A stretch of DNA of 64,000 nucleotides from Lysobacter capsici (GTDB lineage Bacteria; Pseudomonadota; Gammaproteobacteria; Xanthomonadales; Xanthomonadaceae). The translations under genes and the position numbers were made by a program. Shown in pieces: positions 17,626 to 26,573 of this stretch. A model generated the notes under the pieces. That model was not told the DNA's origin and made no database searches. It worked only from the letters and a program-made list of their open reading frames with translations. The DNA is taken from positions 2,852,001-2,916,000 of the forward strand of contig NZ_CP094357.1 of NCBI RefSeq assembly GCF_014779555.2. The letters run 5' to 3'. Each line of letters begins with the position of its first letter. Positions within the stretch are counted from its first letter, which is position 1.

Positions 17626-18882
17626 TCAGGTCCAGATGCCCTTGGTGTCGATGATCTTCATATGGCTGGGCAGGCTGTGGTCCTTGAACGGTTTGTGATC
17701 GACCAGCAGCACCGCGATATCGGCCTGGGCGCTGGCGGTCGGCAGATCCACCAGAATCAACTTCGATGAATCGAGCTTGGCCGGCAGCACCGAGATATGC
17801 GGCTCGACCGCGAGCACGCGGCCGGGATGGCGGCCGGCCAGTTCGACCGCGATGTCCAGCGCCGGGCTTTCGCGCAGATCGTCGATATCGGGCTTGAACG
17901 CCAGGCCGAACACCGCGATGGTCAGGTCCTCGTTCTGTTTGCCGTCGGCCTTGGCCTGCGCGATCGCTTCGTCGATCTTGTTGATGACCCAGCCGGGCTT
18001 GCCGTTGTTGACCTCGCGCGCGGTGCGGATCAGTCGCGCTTCTTCCGGCGCGCTGTCGACGATGAACCACGGGTCGACCGCGATGCAGTGGCCGCCGACG
18101 CCCGGACCGGGCTGAAGGATATTCACGCGCGGATGGCGATTGGCCAGACCGACCAGGTCCCAAACGTTGATGCCGAGCTTGTCGCAGATGATCGACAGCT
18201 CGTTGGCGAAGGCGATGTTGACGTCGCGGAACGCGTTCTCGGTGAGCTTGCACATCTCCGCGGTGCGCGCGTTGGTGACGATGCATTCGCCGCGCACGAA
18301 GCTCTTGTACAACTCGCAGGCGCGCTGCGAGCAACGCGCGGTCATGCCGCCGATCACCCGGTCGTTCTCGATCAGTTCGCGCATCACATGCCCGGGCAGC
18401 ACGCGCTCGGGGCAGTAGGCGATGTTGACGTCGGCCTGCTCGCCGGCGTCCTGCGGAAAGCTCAGGTCGGGACGCGCGGCGGCCAGCCAGGCGGCCAGCT
18501 GTTCGGTCGCGCCGACCGGCGAGGTCGATTCGAGCACCACCAGATCACCCTTGCGCAGCACCGGCGCCAGCGATTTCGCCGCCGCTTCGATATAGCTCAG
18601 GTCGGGTTCGTGATCGTTCTTGAACGGCGTCGGCACCGCGATCAGGAAGGCGTCGGCGGCCTCGGGCCGCAGCGAGGCGCGCAGGAAGCCGCCGGATACC
18701 GCGGCGCGCACCGCGGTGTCGAGCTCGGGTTCGATGATGTGGATCTCGCCGCGGTTGATGGTGTCGACGATCGAGGCGGTGACGTCGATGCCGATCACGC
18801 GCTTGCGCGCGGCCGCGAAGGCGGCGGCGGTGGGAAGCCCGATGTAACCCAGGCCGATGACGCTGACGGTGTCGAAACTCAT
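17626..18882 (-). CDS. wecC: UDP-N-acetyl-D-mannosamine dehydrogenase
   Basis: 418 residues from the ATG at 18882, chosen because GGAG lies five bases upstream and the protein then starts directly with the Rossmann motif (VSVIGLGYIGLPTAAAFA); an in-frame start at 18915 adds an unconserved tail. The UDP-glucose/GDP-mannose dehydrogenase pattern is complete: VVLESTSPVGATEQL, YCPERVLPGHVMRE, KLTENAFRDVNIAFANEL and the catalytic Cys266 in GPGVGGHCIAVDPWF. WecC oxidises UDP-ManNAc twice with NAD+ to UDP-ManNAcA. The WecB domain that makes UDP-ManNAc is encoded immediately upstream, so the locus should supply ManNAcA for the polymer. Confidence 0.94.
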   Translation of the reverse strand: MSFDTVSVIGLGYIGLPTAAAFAAARKRVIGIDVTASIVDTINRGEIHIIEPELDTAVRAAVSGGFLRASLRPEAADAFLIAVPTPFKNDHEPDLSYIEAAAKSLAPVLRKGDLVVLESTSPVGATEQLAAWLAAARPDLSFPQDAGEQADVNIAYCPERVLPGHVMRELIENDRVIGGMTARCSQRACELYKSFVRGECIVTNARTAEMCKLTENAFRDVNIAFANELSIICDKLGINVWDLVGLANRHPRVNILQPGPGVGGHCIAVDPWFIVDSAPEEARLIRTAREVNNGKPGWVINKIDEAIAQAKADGKQNEDLTIAVFGLAFKPDIDDLRESPALDIAVELAGRHPGRVLAVEPHISVLPAKLDSSKLILVDLPTASAQADIAVLLVDHKPFKDHSLPSHMKIIDTKGIWT

Positions 18883-18967
18883 GGAAACTCCGGTAGGCCC
18901 CGTGGGGAGGCGCAATGGGTGTCGTATCCGCCGCGGACGCAGAGGTCCGCGGCGAAGGGAAGGGAAC

Positions 18968-21325
18968 TCAGGCGGCCAGGCGCGATTCGCCGTGCTTGAA
19001 CAGGGCCAGCGCTTCGACGATGCGCTGGCAGGCCTTGCCGTCGCCGTAGGGGTTATGCGCGAAGCTCATCGCCTCGTAGGCGGCGCGGTCTTCGAGCAAC
19101 GCGGTGATGCCGTCGGCGATCAGCTTGCGGTCGGTGCCGACCAGCTTGACCGTGCCGGCCGACACCGCTTCGGGACGTTCGGTGGTGTCGCGCATGACCA
19201 GCACCGGCTTGCCGAGCGACGGCGCTTCTTCCTGGATGCCGCCCGAGTCGGTCAGGATGATGTACGCGGCGTTCATCAGGTAGACGAAGGGCAGGTAGTC
19301 CAGCGGCTCGATCAGGTGGATGGTCGGAATATCGCGCAGCAGACGGTTGACCGGTTCGCGTACCTGCGGATTGAGATGCACCGGGTAGACGATGTCGACA
19401 TCGGGATGGCGCAGCGCGGTGTCGCGCAGCGCGTGGCAGATGCGTTCGAAACCGCCGCCGAAGCTTTCGCGACGGTGACCGGTGACCAGCACCACCCGCC
19501 GCTTCGGATCGAGGAACGCGAACTGCGACTCGAGCTCGCTGCGCAACGCGGGGGTGTTCTCGATTCTGAGCAGCACCTCGCGCAAGGCATCGATCACGGT
19601 ATTGCCGGTGATCTGGATGCGCCCGGTCGGAATGCCTTCGTCGAGCAGGTTGCGCCCGGACAGTTCGGTCGGTGCGAAATGCATCGACGCCAGCGCGCCG
19701 GTGAGCTTGCGGTTGGCTTCTTCCGGCCACGGCGAATACAGGTTGCCGGTACGCAGACCGGCCTCGACGTGGGCGACCGGAATCTGCTGGTAGTACGCGG
19801 CCAAGGTGGTCGCCATGGTGGTCGAGGTGTCGCCGTGGACCAGCACCACATCGGGCTTGAGTTCCGACAGCACCTTCTTCATGCCGGTCAGGATCGCGGT
19901 GGTGATGTCGGTCAGGTCCTGGCCGGGCTTCATGATGTCCAGATCGAAATGCGGCTGGATCTCGAACAACTGCAGCACCTGGTCGAGCATCTGCCGATGC
20001 TGGCCGGTGACGCACACGCGGGCGTCGAAGCGCGGGTCCTGGGCCAGCATCAGAGCCAGCGGCCCCATCTTGATCGCTTCGGGACGGGTGCCGAACACGC
20101 ACAGGGTCTTGATCGTGCGCGCGGCCTGCGGCATCGCGCCGGCAGGCATCGGCGCGGGCGCGGCCGCGAGTTCGCCGGCCAGACCGTTGCGGGCGTACGC
20201 CAGCGGCACCGGCGCTTCGGCGTCGGGCAGTTTGACCGGGTTCTGCGGCGAAAACGCCAGTTCGCCGTCGTTGTCCGCGGCCGGTTCGAGCAAGGCGCGC
20301 TTGAGCTTGCCGCCGTACGACAGAGTGATCGCATACACGCACAGCGCCGCGGCGAACAGCAGCAGGCCGATCCCGACCGGTTGCTGGCGCAGCGCATAGC
20401 CCAGCGCGATCAGGCTGCAGGCGATCCCGATCATGGTCAGCAGCGCATTGTTCGGCGAACGGCCCTGGTCGATCAGCATGTAGTGCAGGTGCTGTCGATC
20501 GGGCTTGAACGGCGACAGGCCCTTGCGCACGCGGCGGTACATCACGGTGAGGGTTTCGAACACCGGCAGGGCCACGCACCATGCCGCCTCGGCCGCGTCG
20601 ATGCGCGGCGAGCCGCGCTGGCTCAGCCAGATCAGGCTCCAGGCGAGCACATAGCCGATCAGCATGCTGCCGGCGTCGCCCATGAACAGTTTGCGCCCGG
20701 GCACGCCGCCGAGATTGACGAACAAATACGGCGTCAATGCGGTGAACAGCAGCAACAGCACCGGCAGCGCGCCGCCCACGCCGGCGCTGCCGCCGCCGAA
20801 CAGGAAGATCGCGCCGATGCAGACCAGGGCCAGGCTGCCGGCGAGTCCGTCGATGCCGTCGAGCATGTTGAAGGCATTGATCATGCCGACCACCGCGATC
20901 AGCGTGACCGGAATGCCGAGCCAGCCCAGGCGGATCGCGCCGGTGCCGAACAGATCGCCGAGGTGATCCAGATACAGGCCGCTGCCGGACATCATCAAGG
21001 CGGCCGCGCCGGTCTGCACCAGCAACCGGGTGCGCACGCTCAAGTCCCTGGCGTCGTCGACCGCGCCGATCACCACGATCAGCGCGGCGCTGCCGAGCAG
21101 GCATAGCGCGAAACGATCGTGCAGGCCCAGATAGACCGCGCCGGCGAGCAGCCCGGCGAAGAAACACAGGCCGCCGATCACCGGCACATGGCCTTTGTGT
21201 TTTTTGCGCGCGTTGGGACGGTCGATCAGCCCCAGCGCGTTGGCGGCGGGGTACATCGCGTACATCGCGATGCAGGTGACCAATAAAGTCAGCGCGCACG
21301 CTATGACGAATTGTTCTTTCAACAT
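18968..21325 (-). CDS. wecA-wecB: Fusion of WecA-like glycosyl-1-phosphate transferase and WecB UDP-GlcNAc 2-epimerase
   Basis: 785 residues in one uninterrupted frame. Residues 1 to ~345 are a polyprenyl-phosphate GlcNAc-1-P transferase with about ten helices and the family motifs [60 protein letters not shown] and [11 protein letters not shown]. An Ala/Pro-rich linker (~346-403) follows. From ~404 there is a complete non-hydrolysing UDP-GlcNAc 2-epimerase: [100 protein letters not shown]. The first part makes undecaprenyl-PP-GlcNAc; the second makes UDP-ManNAc for WecC. Both act on UDP-GlcNAc, so fusion links chain initiation with precursor supply at the membrane. These are normally separate genes. 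Confidence 0.93.
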   Translation of the reverse strand: MLKEQFVIACALTLLVTCIAMYAMYPAANALGLIDRPNARKKHKGHVPVIGGLCFFAGLLAGAVYLGLHDRFALCLLGSAALIVVIGAVDDARDLSVRTRLLVQTGAAALMMSGSGLYLDHLGDLFGTGAIRLGWLGIPVTLIAVVGMINAFNMLDGIDGLAGSLALVCIGAIFLFGGGSAGVGGALPVLLLLFTALTPYLFVNLGGVPGRKLFMGDAGSMLIGYVLAWSLIWLSQRGSPRIDAAEAAWCVALPVFETLTVMYRRVRKGLSPFKPDRQHLHYMLIDQGRSPNNALLTMIGIACSLIALGYALRQQPVGIGLLLFAAALCVYAITLSYGGKLKRALLEPAADNDGELAFSPQNPVKLPDAEAPVPLAYARNGLAGELAAAPAPMPAGAMPQAARTIKTLCVFGTRPEAIKMGPLALMLAQDPRFDARVCVTGQHRQMLDQVLQLFEIQPHFDLDIMKPGQDLTDITTAILTGMKKVLSELKPDVVLVHGDTSTTMATTLAAYYQQIPVAHVEAGLRTGNLYSPWPEEANRKLTGALASMHFAPTELSGRNLLDEGIPTGRIQITGNTVIDALREVLLRIENTPALRSELESQFAFLDPKRRVVLVTGHRRESFGGGFERICHALRDTALRHPDVDIVYPVHLNPQVREPVNRLLRDIPTIHLIEPLDYLPFVYLMNAAYIILTDSGGIQEEAPSLGKPVLVMRDTTERPEAVSAGTVKLVGTDRKLIADGITALLEDRAAYEAMSFAHNPYGDGKACQRIVEALALFKHGESRLAA

Positions 21326-21933
21326 GACCGTGAGTCCAAGGAAAGTCTTCGGTGTGACCAGCCGACGACCGCCCCCTCGGTCAATCCTGTTCTTTATTTT
21401 TGCTTGTTTCGCTTCGCTGCTTTGGTTGCTTTGCGCGGCTACCCGTTGCTCCTGTCGATCCGGCGGAGCGTTCGATCTTGTTGAAACGTTATGGCGATGC
21501 CGGCTTGTTATGGTTGTTGTCGCCGCCGCATCCCTGCAGCCGTATGTGCACGCTGCTCAAGTCGAGCATGGTCAAGTCGATGTGGTGCGCGTCGCGTCGA
21601 GAGAATCGGATGGATCCGCCTCGAATACCATCCTGCCACTTCGGGTTGCGCGATACTGTGAGTTGGTAAGGAGTTTATCGCTGTTTTCACGATTGCTTCC
21701 CGGAAACGTGCGCGAAGTTCATAAGCTGTAAACAGATGTTTCGTGGTTGATGGTGTCGTGCAAATGTTTCTGTTGTTAGCGATTGATGCTCGCCGGGCAT
21801 GCCGTTATTGCGATGCGTTATCAAGCGCTCATTTTGATTGCGATCGCGCGCTTGGAATCGCGCGATCCCGTGGCGGCGGTCGCGCTGTTTCCGGGCCGCG
21901 CGACGCGGCTTCGCGAACAGGCTGCCCGCGTGC
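21326..21933. other. 608-base AT-richer gap between wecA-wecB and wzc
   Basis: No convincing gene is present in either strand: short open stretches lack family resemblance and ribosome sites. The stretch is clearly less GC-rich than the flanking genes, with T-runs such as TTCTTTATTTTTGC near 21390. It probably holds the promoter and leader of the wecA-wecB-wecC operon and the end of the wzb-wzc transcript. Confidence 0.55.
21842..21867 (-). terminator. Hairpin downstream of wzc
   Basis: GATCGCGCG (21842-21850) and CGCGCGATC (21859-21867) form a perfect 9-base stem with an 8-base loop, 67 bases past the wzc stop on the minus strand. A second, smaller hairpin, GCCGCG-CGA-CGCGGC, lies at 21895-21909. 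No good U-tract follows, so termination is possible but not certain. Confidence 0.4.
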
Positions 21934-24159
21934 TCACGCATCGGTCTTGCCCTGGTACTGATAGCCGTAGACGTAATGGGTGTCGTGACGGCGCTCGACC
22001 GCGTTGAAGATCGCGCCGCGCAGTTCGATGCCGTTGTGTTCGAAGCGCTGTTTGGCCAGCGCCAGTTCCTTGGCCGGATTGAGGCCGAAGCGGGCGACCA
22101 TCAGGCTGGTCGCGGCGTGGCGGCCGATGATCGCCGCGTCGGTCACCGCCAGGATCGGCGGCGTGTCGACGATCACCAGGTCGTACTGCTGCGCGGTGGT
22201 CTGCAGCAGCGCGGCCAGATTGGGGCGCATCAACAGTTCGGACGGATTCGGCGGCGCTTCGCCGCGCGGGATGAAGTGCAGCCCGTCGATGGCCGACGCG
22301 CGCGTGGCCCTGGCCAGATCGATCTTGCCGGCCAGAAGGTCGGCCAGGCCGTTGTCGTTGCTGTGTCCCATCACCCGGTGCAGGGTGCCGCGGCGCATGT
22401 CGCCGTCGATCAGCAGCACGCGCTGGCCGCCCTGGGTGATCACCGCGGCCAGGTTGGTCGAGACGAAGGTCTTGCCGGCGCCGGGGCTGGAGCCGCAGAT
22501 CATCAGGATGTTGTTCTTCGCTTCCAGCCGGGCGAAATGCAGCGAAGTGCGCAGGCTGCGGATCGCTTCGATCGCCAGATCCGACGGCGCGTCCAGGGCC
22601 AGCAGGTGCGGACGGTTGCTGCGTCCATTGCCGTTGCGCAGCTTGCGGCCGTTGCTTTCGTGGTCGCGCTGGTAATCGCTCATCGGGATCGAGGCGTACA
22701 CCGGCAGGCCGAGTTCCTCGATCTGCTTCACGTCCTCGATGCCGCGGTTGAGCATCTGCCGCAGGAACACCCAGGCGACCGCGAGAAAACCGGCGAGGAA
22801 GGTGCCGATCACCAGCAACTGCAGGCGCTTGGGCTTGATCGGCTGGCTCACGTCGACCACCGACTTGTCGACCACGCGCGCATTGCCGACCGTGCCGGCG
22901 CGGGCGATGTCGAGCTGCTGCGCCTGGTTCAACAGATTGGTATAGGTCAGCGTGCTGACCTGGACCTCGCGGGTCAGCCCGAGCAGTTGCTGCTGGGTCT
23001 GCGGCAGGCCGCCGATGCGGTCGTTGATTTCCTGCTTTTTCCCTTCCAATTCGCCCAATTGCGCCATCAGGGCGCGATAGGCCGGGTGCTGCGGAGTGAA
23101 GCGGCGGCTGACTTCGGCCTGTTGCAGCTTCAACTGCGAGACGTTGTTGTCCAGCGCGACGACCTGGTCGAGCAGCGACTTGGCTTCCAGGGTCACATCG
23201 ACGGTATGCGCCTGCGACTGATACTCGGCCAGCGCGTGCTCGGCCTTTTCCAGATCGGCGCGCACGTTGGGCAACTGCTTCTGCACGAACTCCAGGCTGC
23301 TGGCGGCTTCGGCGGAATTGCGCTCGACGTTCTGGCGGGTGTATTGGCGGGTGATCGCGTCCAGCGTCGCCACCGCGAGATCGGGATCGCCGTTCTCGTA
23401 GCTGAGCTGGATGATCCCCGAGTCCTTGGCCTTCTCGCTCGCGGTCAGGTTGTTCTGCAGCGCGGTGAGGATGGCCAGCCGCGGCAGTTGGGTGATCTCA
23501 AAGCGCATGCCCGGATGCGCGCTCATCTGTTCCACGCGCAGGCTGACCGCGCCCGCGCTGGCCTTCTCGCCGACCTTGCCGTTGAGCAGCAATCGGTCTT
23601 CATCGTCGTACAGCGCGTATGCACCGGATTCGGCGGCGACCAGCACCAGCGGCTTGGCGACCAGTTCCTCGGGCACGCTCAACTGCGACAGCGCCAGGGT
23701 TTCGCCGCCCCAGCCGTAGCTGGTCATGCCGAGCCACGGCGCGGCCAGATCGCCCGGCGCGGCGGGCTGAAAGCGCCGCGCCAGCAACGAGCCGATCAAG
23801 GGAAAGCGCTTGGGCTCGACCTGCACGTCGAGCCTGAGATCGTCGACGGCCTTGCCGACCACGGTGCGCGAAGTCATCAGCGCGATCTCGGTGACCGCCT
23901 GCGGCGCCGAATCGGTCAGCGCCTGCGAGACCGCGGTCAGGCCGGGCAGGGTGGGCGAGTTCGACTCCACCTGCACCATCGCATTGGCCTGATACACCGG
24001 CGAGGCCAGCAGCACATACATCAGGCTCAGCACGAAACCGGCCGCGGTGACGGTGCCGATCAGCCAGCGATGGTCGAGCAAGGTGCCGAGCAACGCGGCC
24101 AGATCGATCTCGTCGTTGCTGTCCTGGCGCGAGCCAGGTGGCGTTGATACTGCCGACAT
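21934..24159 (-). CDS. wzc: Polysaccharide co-polymerase and bacterial tyrosine autokinase (Wzc/GumC-ExoP type)
   Basis: 741 residues. It has an N-terminal Wzz-type chain-length domain with membrane helix (ALLGTLLDHRWLIGTVTAAG), a long coiled-coil periplasmic region, the PxxP-type segment before the second helix (VSQPIKPKRLQLLVIGTFLAG), then a cytoplasmic BY-kinase. The Walker A is SSPGAGKTFVSTNLAAVI (Lys563), followed by the A' motif LIDGDMRRG and Walker B-like LVIVDTPPILAVTD. The C-terminal tail has four closely spaced tyrosines (Y729, Y731, Y733, Y735), the autophosphorylation cluster. It controls polymerisation and export of Wzy-dependent exopolysaccharide with Wza. The phosphatase gene wzb starts the operon 51 bases upstream. 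Confidence 0.94.
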   Translation of the reverse strand: MSAVSTPPGSRQDSNDEIDLAALLGTLLDHRWLIGTVTAAGFVLSLMYVLLASPVYQANAMVQVESNSPTLPGLTAVSQALTDSAPQAVTEIALMTSRTVVGKAVDDLRLDVQVEPKRFPLIGSLLARRFQPAAPGDLAAPWLGMTSYGWGGETLALSQLSVPEELVAKPLVLVAAESGAYALYDDEDRLLLNGKVGEKASAGAVSLRVEQMSAHPGMRFEITQLPRLAILTALQNNLTASEKAKDSGIIQLSYENGDPDLAVATLDAITRQYTRQNVERNSAEAASSLEFVQKQLPNVRADLEKAEHALAEYQSQAHTVDVTLEAKSLLDQVVALDNNVSQLKLQQAEVSRRFTPQHPAYRALMAQLGELEGKKQEINDRIGGLPQTQQQLLGLTREVQVSTLTYTNLLNQAQQLDIARAGTVGNARVVDKSVVDVSQPIKPKRLQLLVIGTFLAGFLAVAWVFLRQMLNRGIEDVKQIEELGLPVYASIPMSDYQRDHESNGRKLRNGNGRSNRPHLLALDAPSDLAIEAIRSLRTSLHFARLEAKNNILMICGSSPGAGKTFVSTNLAAVITQGGQRVLLIDGDMRRGTLHRVMGHSNDNGLADLLAGKIDLARATRASAIDGLHFIPRGEAPPNPSELLMRPNLAALLQTTAQQYDLVIVDTPPILAVTDAAIIGRHAATSLMVARFGLNPAKELALAKQRFEHNGIELRGAIFNAVERRHDTHYVYGYQYQGKTDA

Positions 24160-24210
24160 TAGGGTGAGTACCTGTTAGGTGAAGCCTGCCGCGAACTACG
24201 ATGCGACAAC

Positions 24211-24645
24211 TTATAGATAGCCCCGCCAGCTACTCACCCCTGAGCTGATCAACTGGTAGGACTGTTCGAAAACGCTGTGCGATTGCCGGTACGGATCGGG
24301 AATGCTGGTGTTGTCCAGCCATTTCCCGAGCAGATACGTCTTGCCTCGCGCATGCGGCGAAATCCGGAGCACGGCATCGATATGCCATGGCTCCATGGTC
24401 AACACCAGATCGGCCGCGTCGATCATCGCGCGGTCGATCTGTCGAGCAACATGCGATTGCCCCGACATTCCATGTTGATTGAGCACAGCCTGCGCTGTGG
24501 CGTCGATCGGGTGGCCCTTGACGGCGGCCAGCCCCGCGGATTCGACGGTGACGTCCAGGTCGTGGAGTTGTTGGCGCAACAGCACTTCAGCGGTGGGACT
24601 TCGGCAGATATTGCCGACGCATACGATCAGAACTCGACGGAACAC
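24211..24645 (-). CDS. wzb: Low-molecular-weight protein tyrosine phosphatase
   Basis: 144 residues, the standard size. The P-loop CVGNICRS with Cys9 and Arg15 lies at the N-terminus (FRRVLIVCVGNICRSPTAE), and the general acid is in SIPDPYRQ near residue 115, as in Wzb/Etp. It removes phosphate from the tyrosine tail of the cognate BY-kinase, and cycling of that phosphorylation is needed for capsule export. It is the first gene of the minus-strand operon, followed 51 bases later by wzc, and is read divergently from wza across a 646-base control region. Confidence 0.94.
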   Translation of the reverse strand: MFRRVLIVCVGNICRSPTAEVLLRQQLHDLDVTVESAGLAAVKGHPIDATAQAVLNQHGMSGQSHVARQIDRAMIDAADLVLTMEPWHIDAVLRISPHARGKTYLLGKWLDNTSIPDPYRQSHSVFEQSYQLISSGVSSWRGYL

Positions 24646-25291
24646 ACGTTATGAGACCTCAATCGTTGCGGAACTATCGTTTCAGTACGGCGACGACCGC
24701 GAAACTTTCCTTGCGATCGTGCGTGCATCGCTGCGCGAGGCACATCGGATGTGACGGCCGAAAATGTAAGAGCTGACCGTGACAGGGTCAACACACACGT
24801 GAATTTTCGCCATGAAGCCGTGACGCAAGTCACCGCGATGTTTGCGACATGAGGGCAGAGGCTTGCTGGGCGGGGCATTGCGCTCGCGTCGCGTCGCGTC
24901 GGCAATGCGAAGGCGTCGTTAAATAAACGTCAAATGCAGCGTAAATTCATGCGTATTCCGAATGCGAGCTGTACCCGGCGCGCGCGCGATGACTAAAACG
25001 TGATCGCGTTCCGATCGTCGCGACGATGAAGTAGAAGCGCTCGCTATACTTTCGCGACAGGGCGGCAAGATCGATTTCATCGTTGAGGTTTCATGCAAGA
25101 TCCGTACCGCGACTGCCTCGCCCGCGCAGTCGACCGCCCGCATCGCTCGCCGCGCGTCGCCACGCCGGCCGCGCCGTCCCATCAAACCGTAACGTCGCGT
25201 CGACAGGATCGTCGATTCCACGCGCGTGCCTGATCTCGAGCTCTCACCCAGAGTTCTCACCTTGAGTTCGCGACTTAGAGACGATCCACTC
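24646..25291. other. 646-base divergent control region between wzb and wza
   Basis: No gene is seen. The region contains AT-rich tracts unlike the neighbours (TTAAATAAACGTCAAATG near 24918, GCTATACTTTCGCG near 25042 with a -10-like TATACT) and the Clp-like site listed separately. It must contain the start sites for both the wzb-wzc and wza transcripts. Exact promoters cannot be fixed by eye. Confidence 0.6.
24820..24833. promoter_or_regulatory. Candidate Clp (CRP-family) binding site
   Basis: GTGA-CGCAAG-TCAC, a perfect GTGA-N6-TCAC palindrome, matches the core of the CRP/Clp consensus TGTGA-N6-TCACA; the outermost bases (C and C) do not match. It lies 175 bases before wzb and about 460 before wza. 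In Xanthomonads, Clp is a c-di-GMP-responsive activator of exopolysaccharide genes. Confidence 0.5.
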
Positions 25292-26395
25292 ATGAGAAAG
25301 CTTTCGCGCGCCCTGGCCCTCACGGCCATCGCCGGCCTCGGCGGCTGCATGTGGGCGCCCGGGCAGTACATGTCGCCCAAGCAGTTCGCGCCAGGCAAGA
25401 CGATCGAGGACGGGCATATCCAGTTGGTCACGATCACCCCGCAGTTCCTGGCGAGCGAGCATGCGGCCAGCGCCGCCGCAGCGCTGCCGACCGAATTGCT
25501 GAGCTATCAGCCCGAGCCGTATCGCATCGGCGCCGGCGATACCTTGTACATCACCATCTGGGATCATCCCGAACTCACTTCGCCGGCCGGCACCCAGCAG
25601 CAGCCAGCGGCGAACGGGCGCCTGGTCCGGCCCGACGGCACCTTGTTCTATCCCTACGTCGGCGTGGTCGAGGCGCGCGGCAAGACCATCGAGGAACTGC
25701 GCACGATCATCACCCAGCGCATCGCGCGCGTGGTCGAAAGCCCGCAGGTCGACGTCAGCATCATCGACTACGGCAGTCAGCGGGTGACCTTGCAGGGCGC
25801 GTTCGTGAAGACCGATCGCCAGCCGATCACCGCCACGCCGCTGACCTTGTCGCAGGCGATCGGCGCGGCCACCGTCGATCCCTTGCGCGCGGACCTGTCC
25901 GGGCTGGTGCTCACGCGCGCGGGGCGCCAGTACCGGCTCGATCTGGATGCGCTCAATCGCGGCGACAGCAATGCGCCCGACATCTATCTCAAGGCCGGCG
26001 ATCATCTGTTCCTGCCGTACAACGACCGCAAGGAAGTGTATGTGGTCGGCGAGGTGATGCGCCCGCAGGCGCTCAACTTCAAGACCACCGACATGACCCT
26101 GACCCAGGCCCTGGGCCGGGTCGGCGGGCTCAACCCGCAGACCTCCAAGGGCGAGGCGGTGTATGTGATCCGCGGGGTCGAGGACATGCAGCAGAAGCCG
26201 GCGACGATCTATCACCTCAACGCCAAATCGCCGGCGTCCTACGCGCTGGCCAGCCAGTTCGCGGTGCGGCCCGGCGACGTGGTGTTCGTCGGTCCGGCAG
26301 GGGTGACCCGCTGGAACCGCTTCGTCAATCAGCTGCTGCCGTTGTCGAACGTGATCAACAACGCGGCCAATACCCAGGATCTGTTGGGGCGCTGA
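25292..26395 (+). CDS. wza: Outer-membrane polysaccharide export lipoprotein
   Basis: 367 residues from the ATG at 25292, chosen because it gives a proper lipoprotein signal (MRKLSRALALTAIAGLGGC); a GTG at 25226 would place the signal internally. After the lipid Cys come the polysaccharide export domain (YRIGAGDTLYITIWDHPELT, then PDGTLFYPYVGVVEARGKTIEELR) and SLBB domains (RVTLQGAFVKTDRQPITATP; KEVYVVGEVMRPQALNFKTT). The C-terminus ends in an amphipathic stretch (VTRWNRFVNQLLPLSNVIN) that would form the helical outer-membrane barrel of Wza octamers. It exports the polymer made by the locus, docking on Wzc. Confidence 0.93.
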   Translation: MRKLSRALALTAIAGLGGCMWAPGQYMSPKQFAPGKTIEDGHIQLVTITPQFLASEHAASAAAALPTELLSYQPEPYRIGAGDTLYITIWDHPELTSPAGTQQQPAANGRLVRPDGTLFYPYVGVVEARGKTIEELRTIITQRIARVVESPQVDVSIIDYGSQRVTLQGAFVKTDRQPITATPLTLSQAIGAATVDPLRADLSGLVLTRAGRQYRLDLDALNRGDSNAPDIYLKAGDHLFLPYNDRKEVYVVGEVMRPQALNFKTTDMTLTQALGRVGGLNPQTSKGEAVYVIRGVEDMQQKPATIYHLNAKSPASYALASQFAVRPGDVVFVGPAGVTRWNRFVNQLLPLSNVINNAANTQDLLGR

Positions 26396-26447
26396 GTCGC
26401 GTCGTCGTCCGGCTCGCCATGCGGGCCGGCGCGAGTCGGCATGCCGT

Positions 26448-26474
26448 GAACCGCGCAGCGAGCCTGCGCGGTTC
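26448..26474 (+). terminator. Rho-independent terminator after wza
   Basis: GAACCGCGCAG (26448-26458), loop CGAGC, CTGCGCGGTTC (26464-26474): a perfect 11-base stem starting 52 bases after the wza stop. A run of five T follows at 26487-26491. The spacing is a little long for a textbook terminator. Confidence 0.6.
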
Positions 26475-26573
26475 GCGGCGCGGGCGTTTTTCGCAATTCC
26501 GGCACGATGCCGCATGGTCCGGGTCTGCTAGCCTGCGCGCATCCCGTGTTACCTCTCGTGACGGAGCGCAATC

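Noticed and set aside
24646..25291. JUMPstart/ops element before the polysaccharide genes
   Set aside because: No GGCGGTAG-type ops sequence was found in the divergent region.
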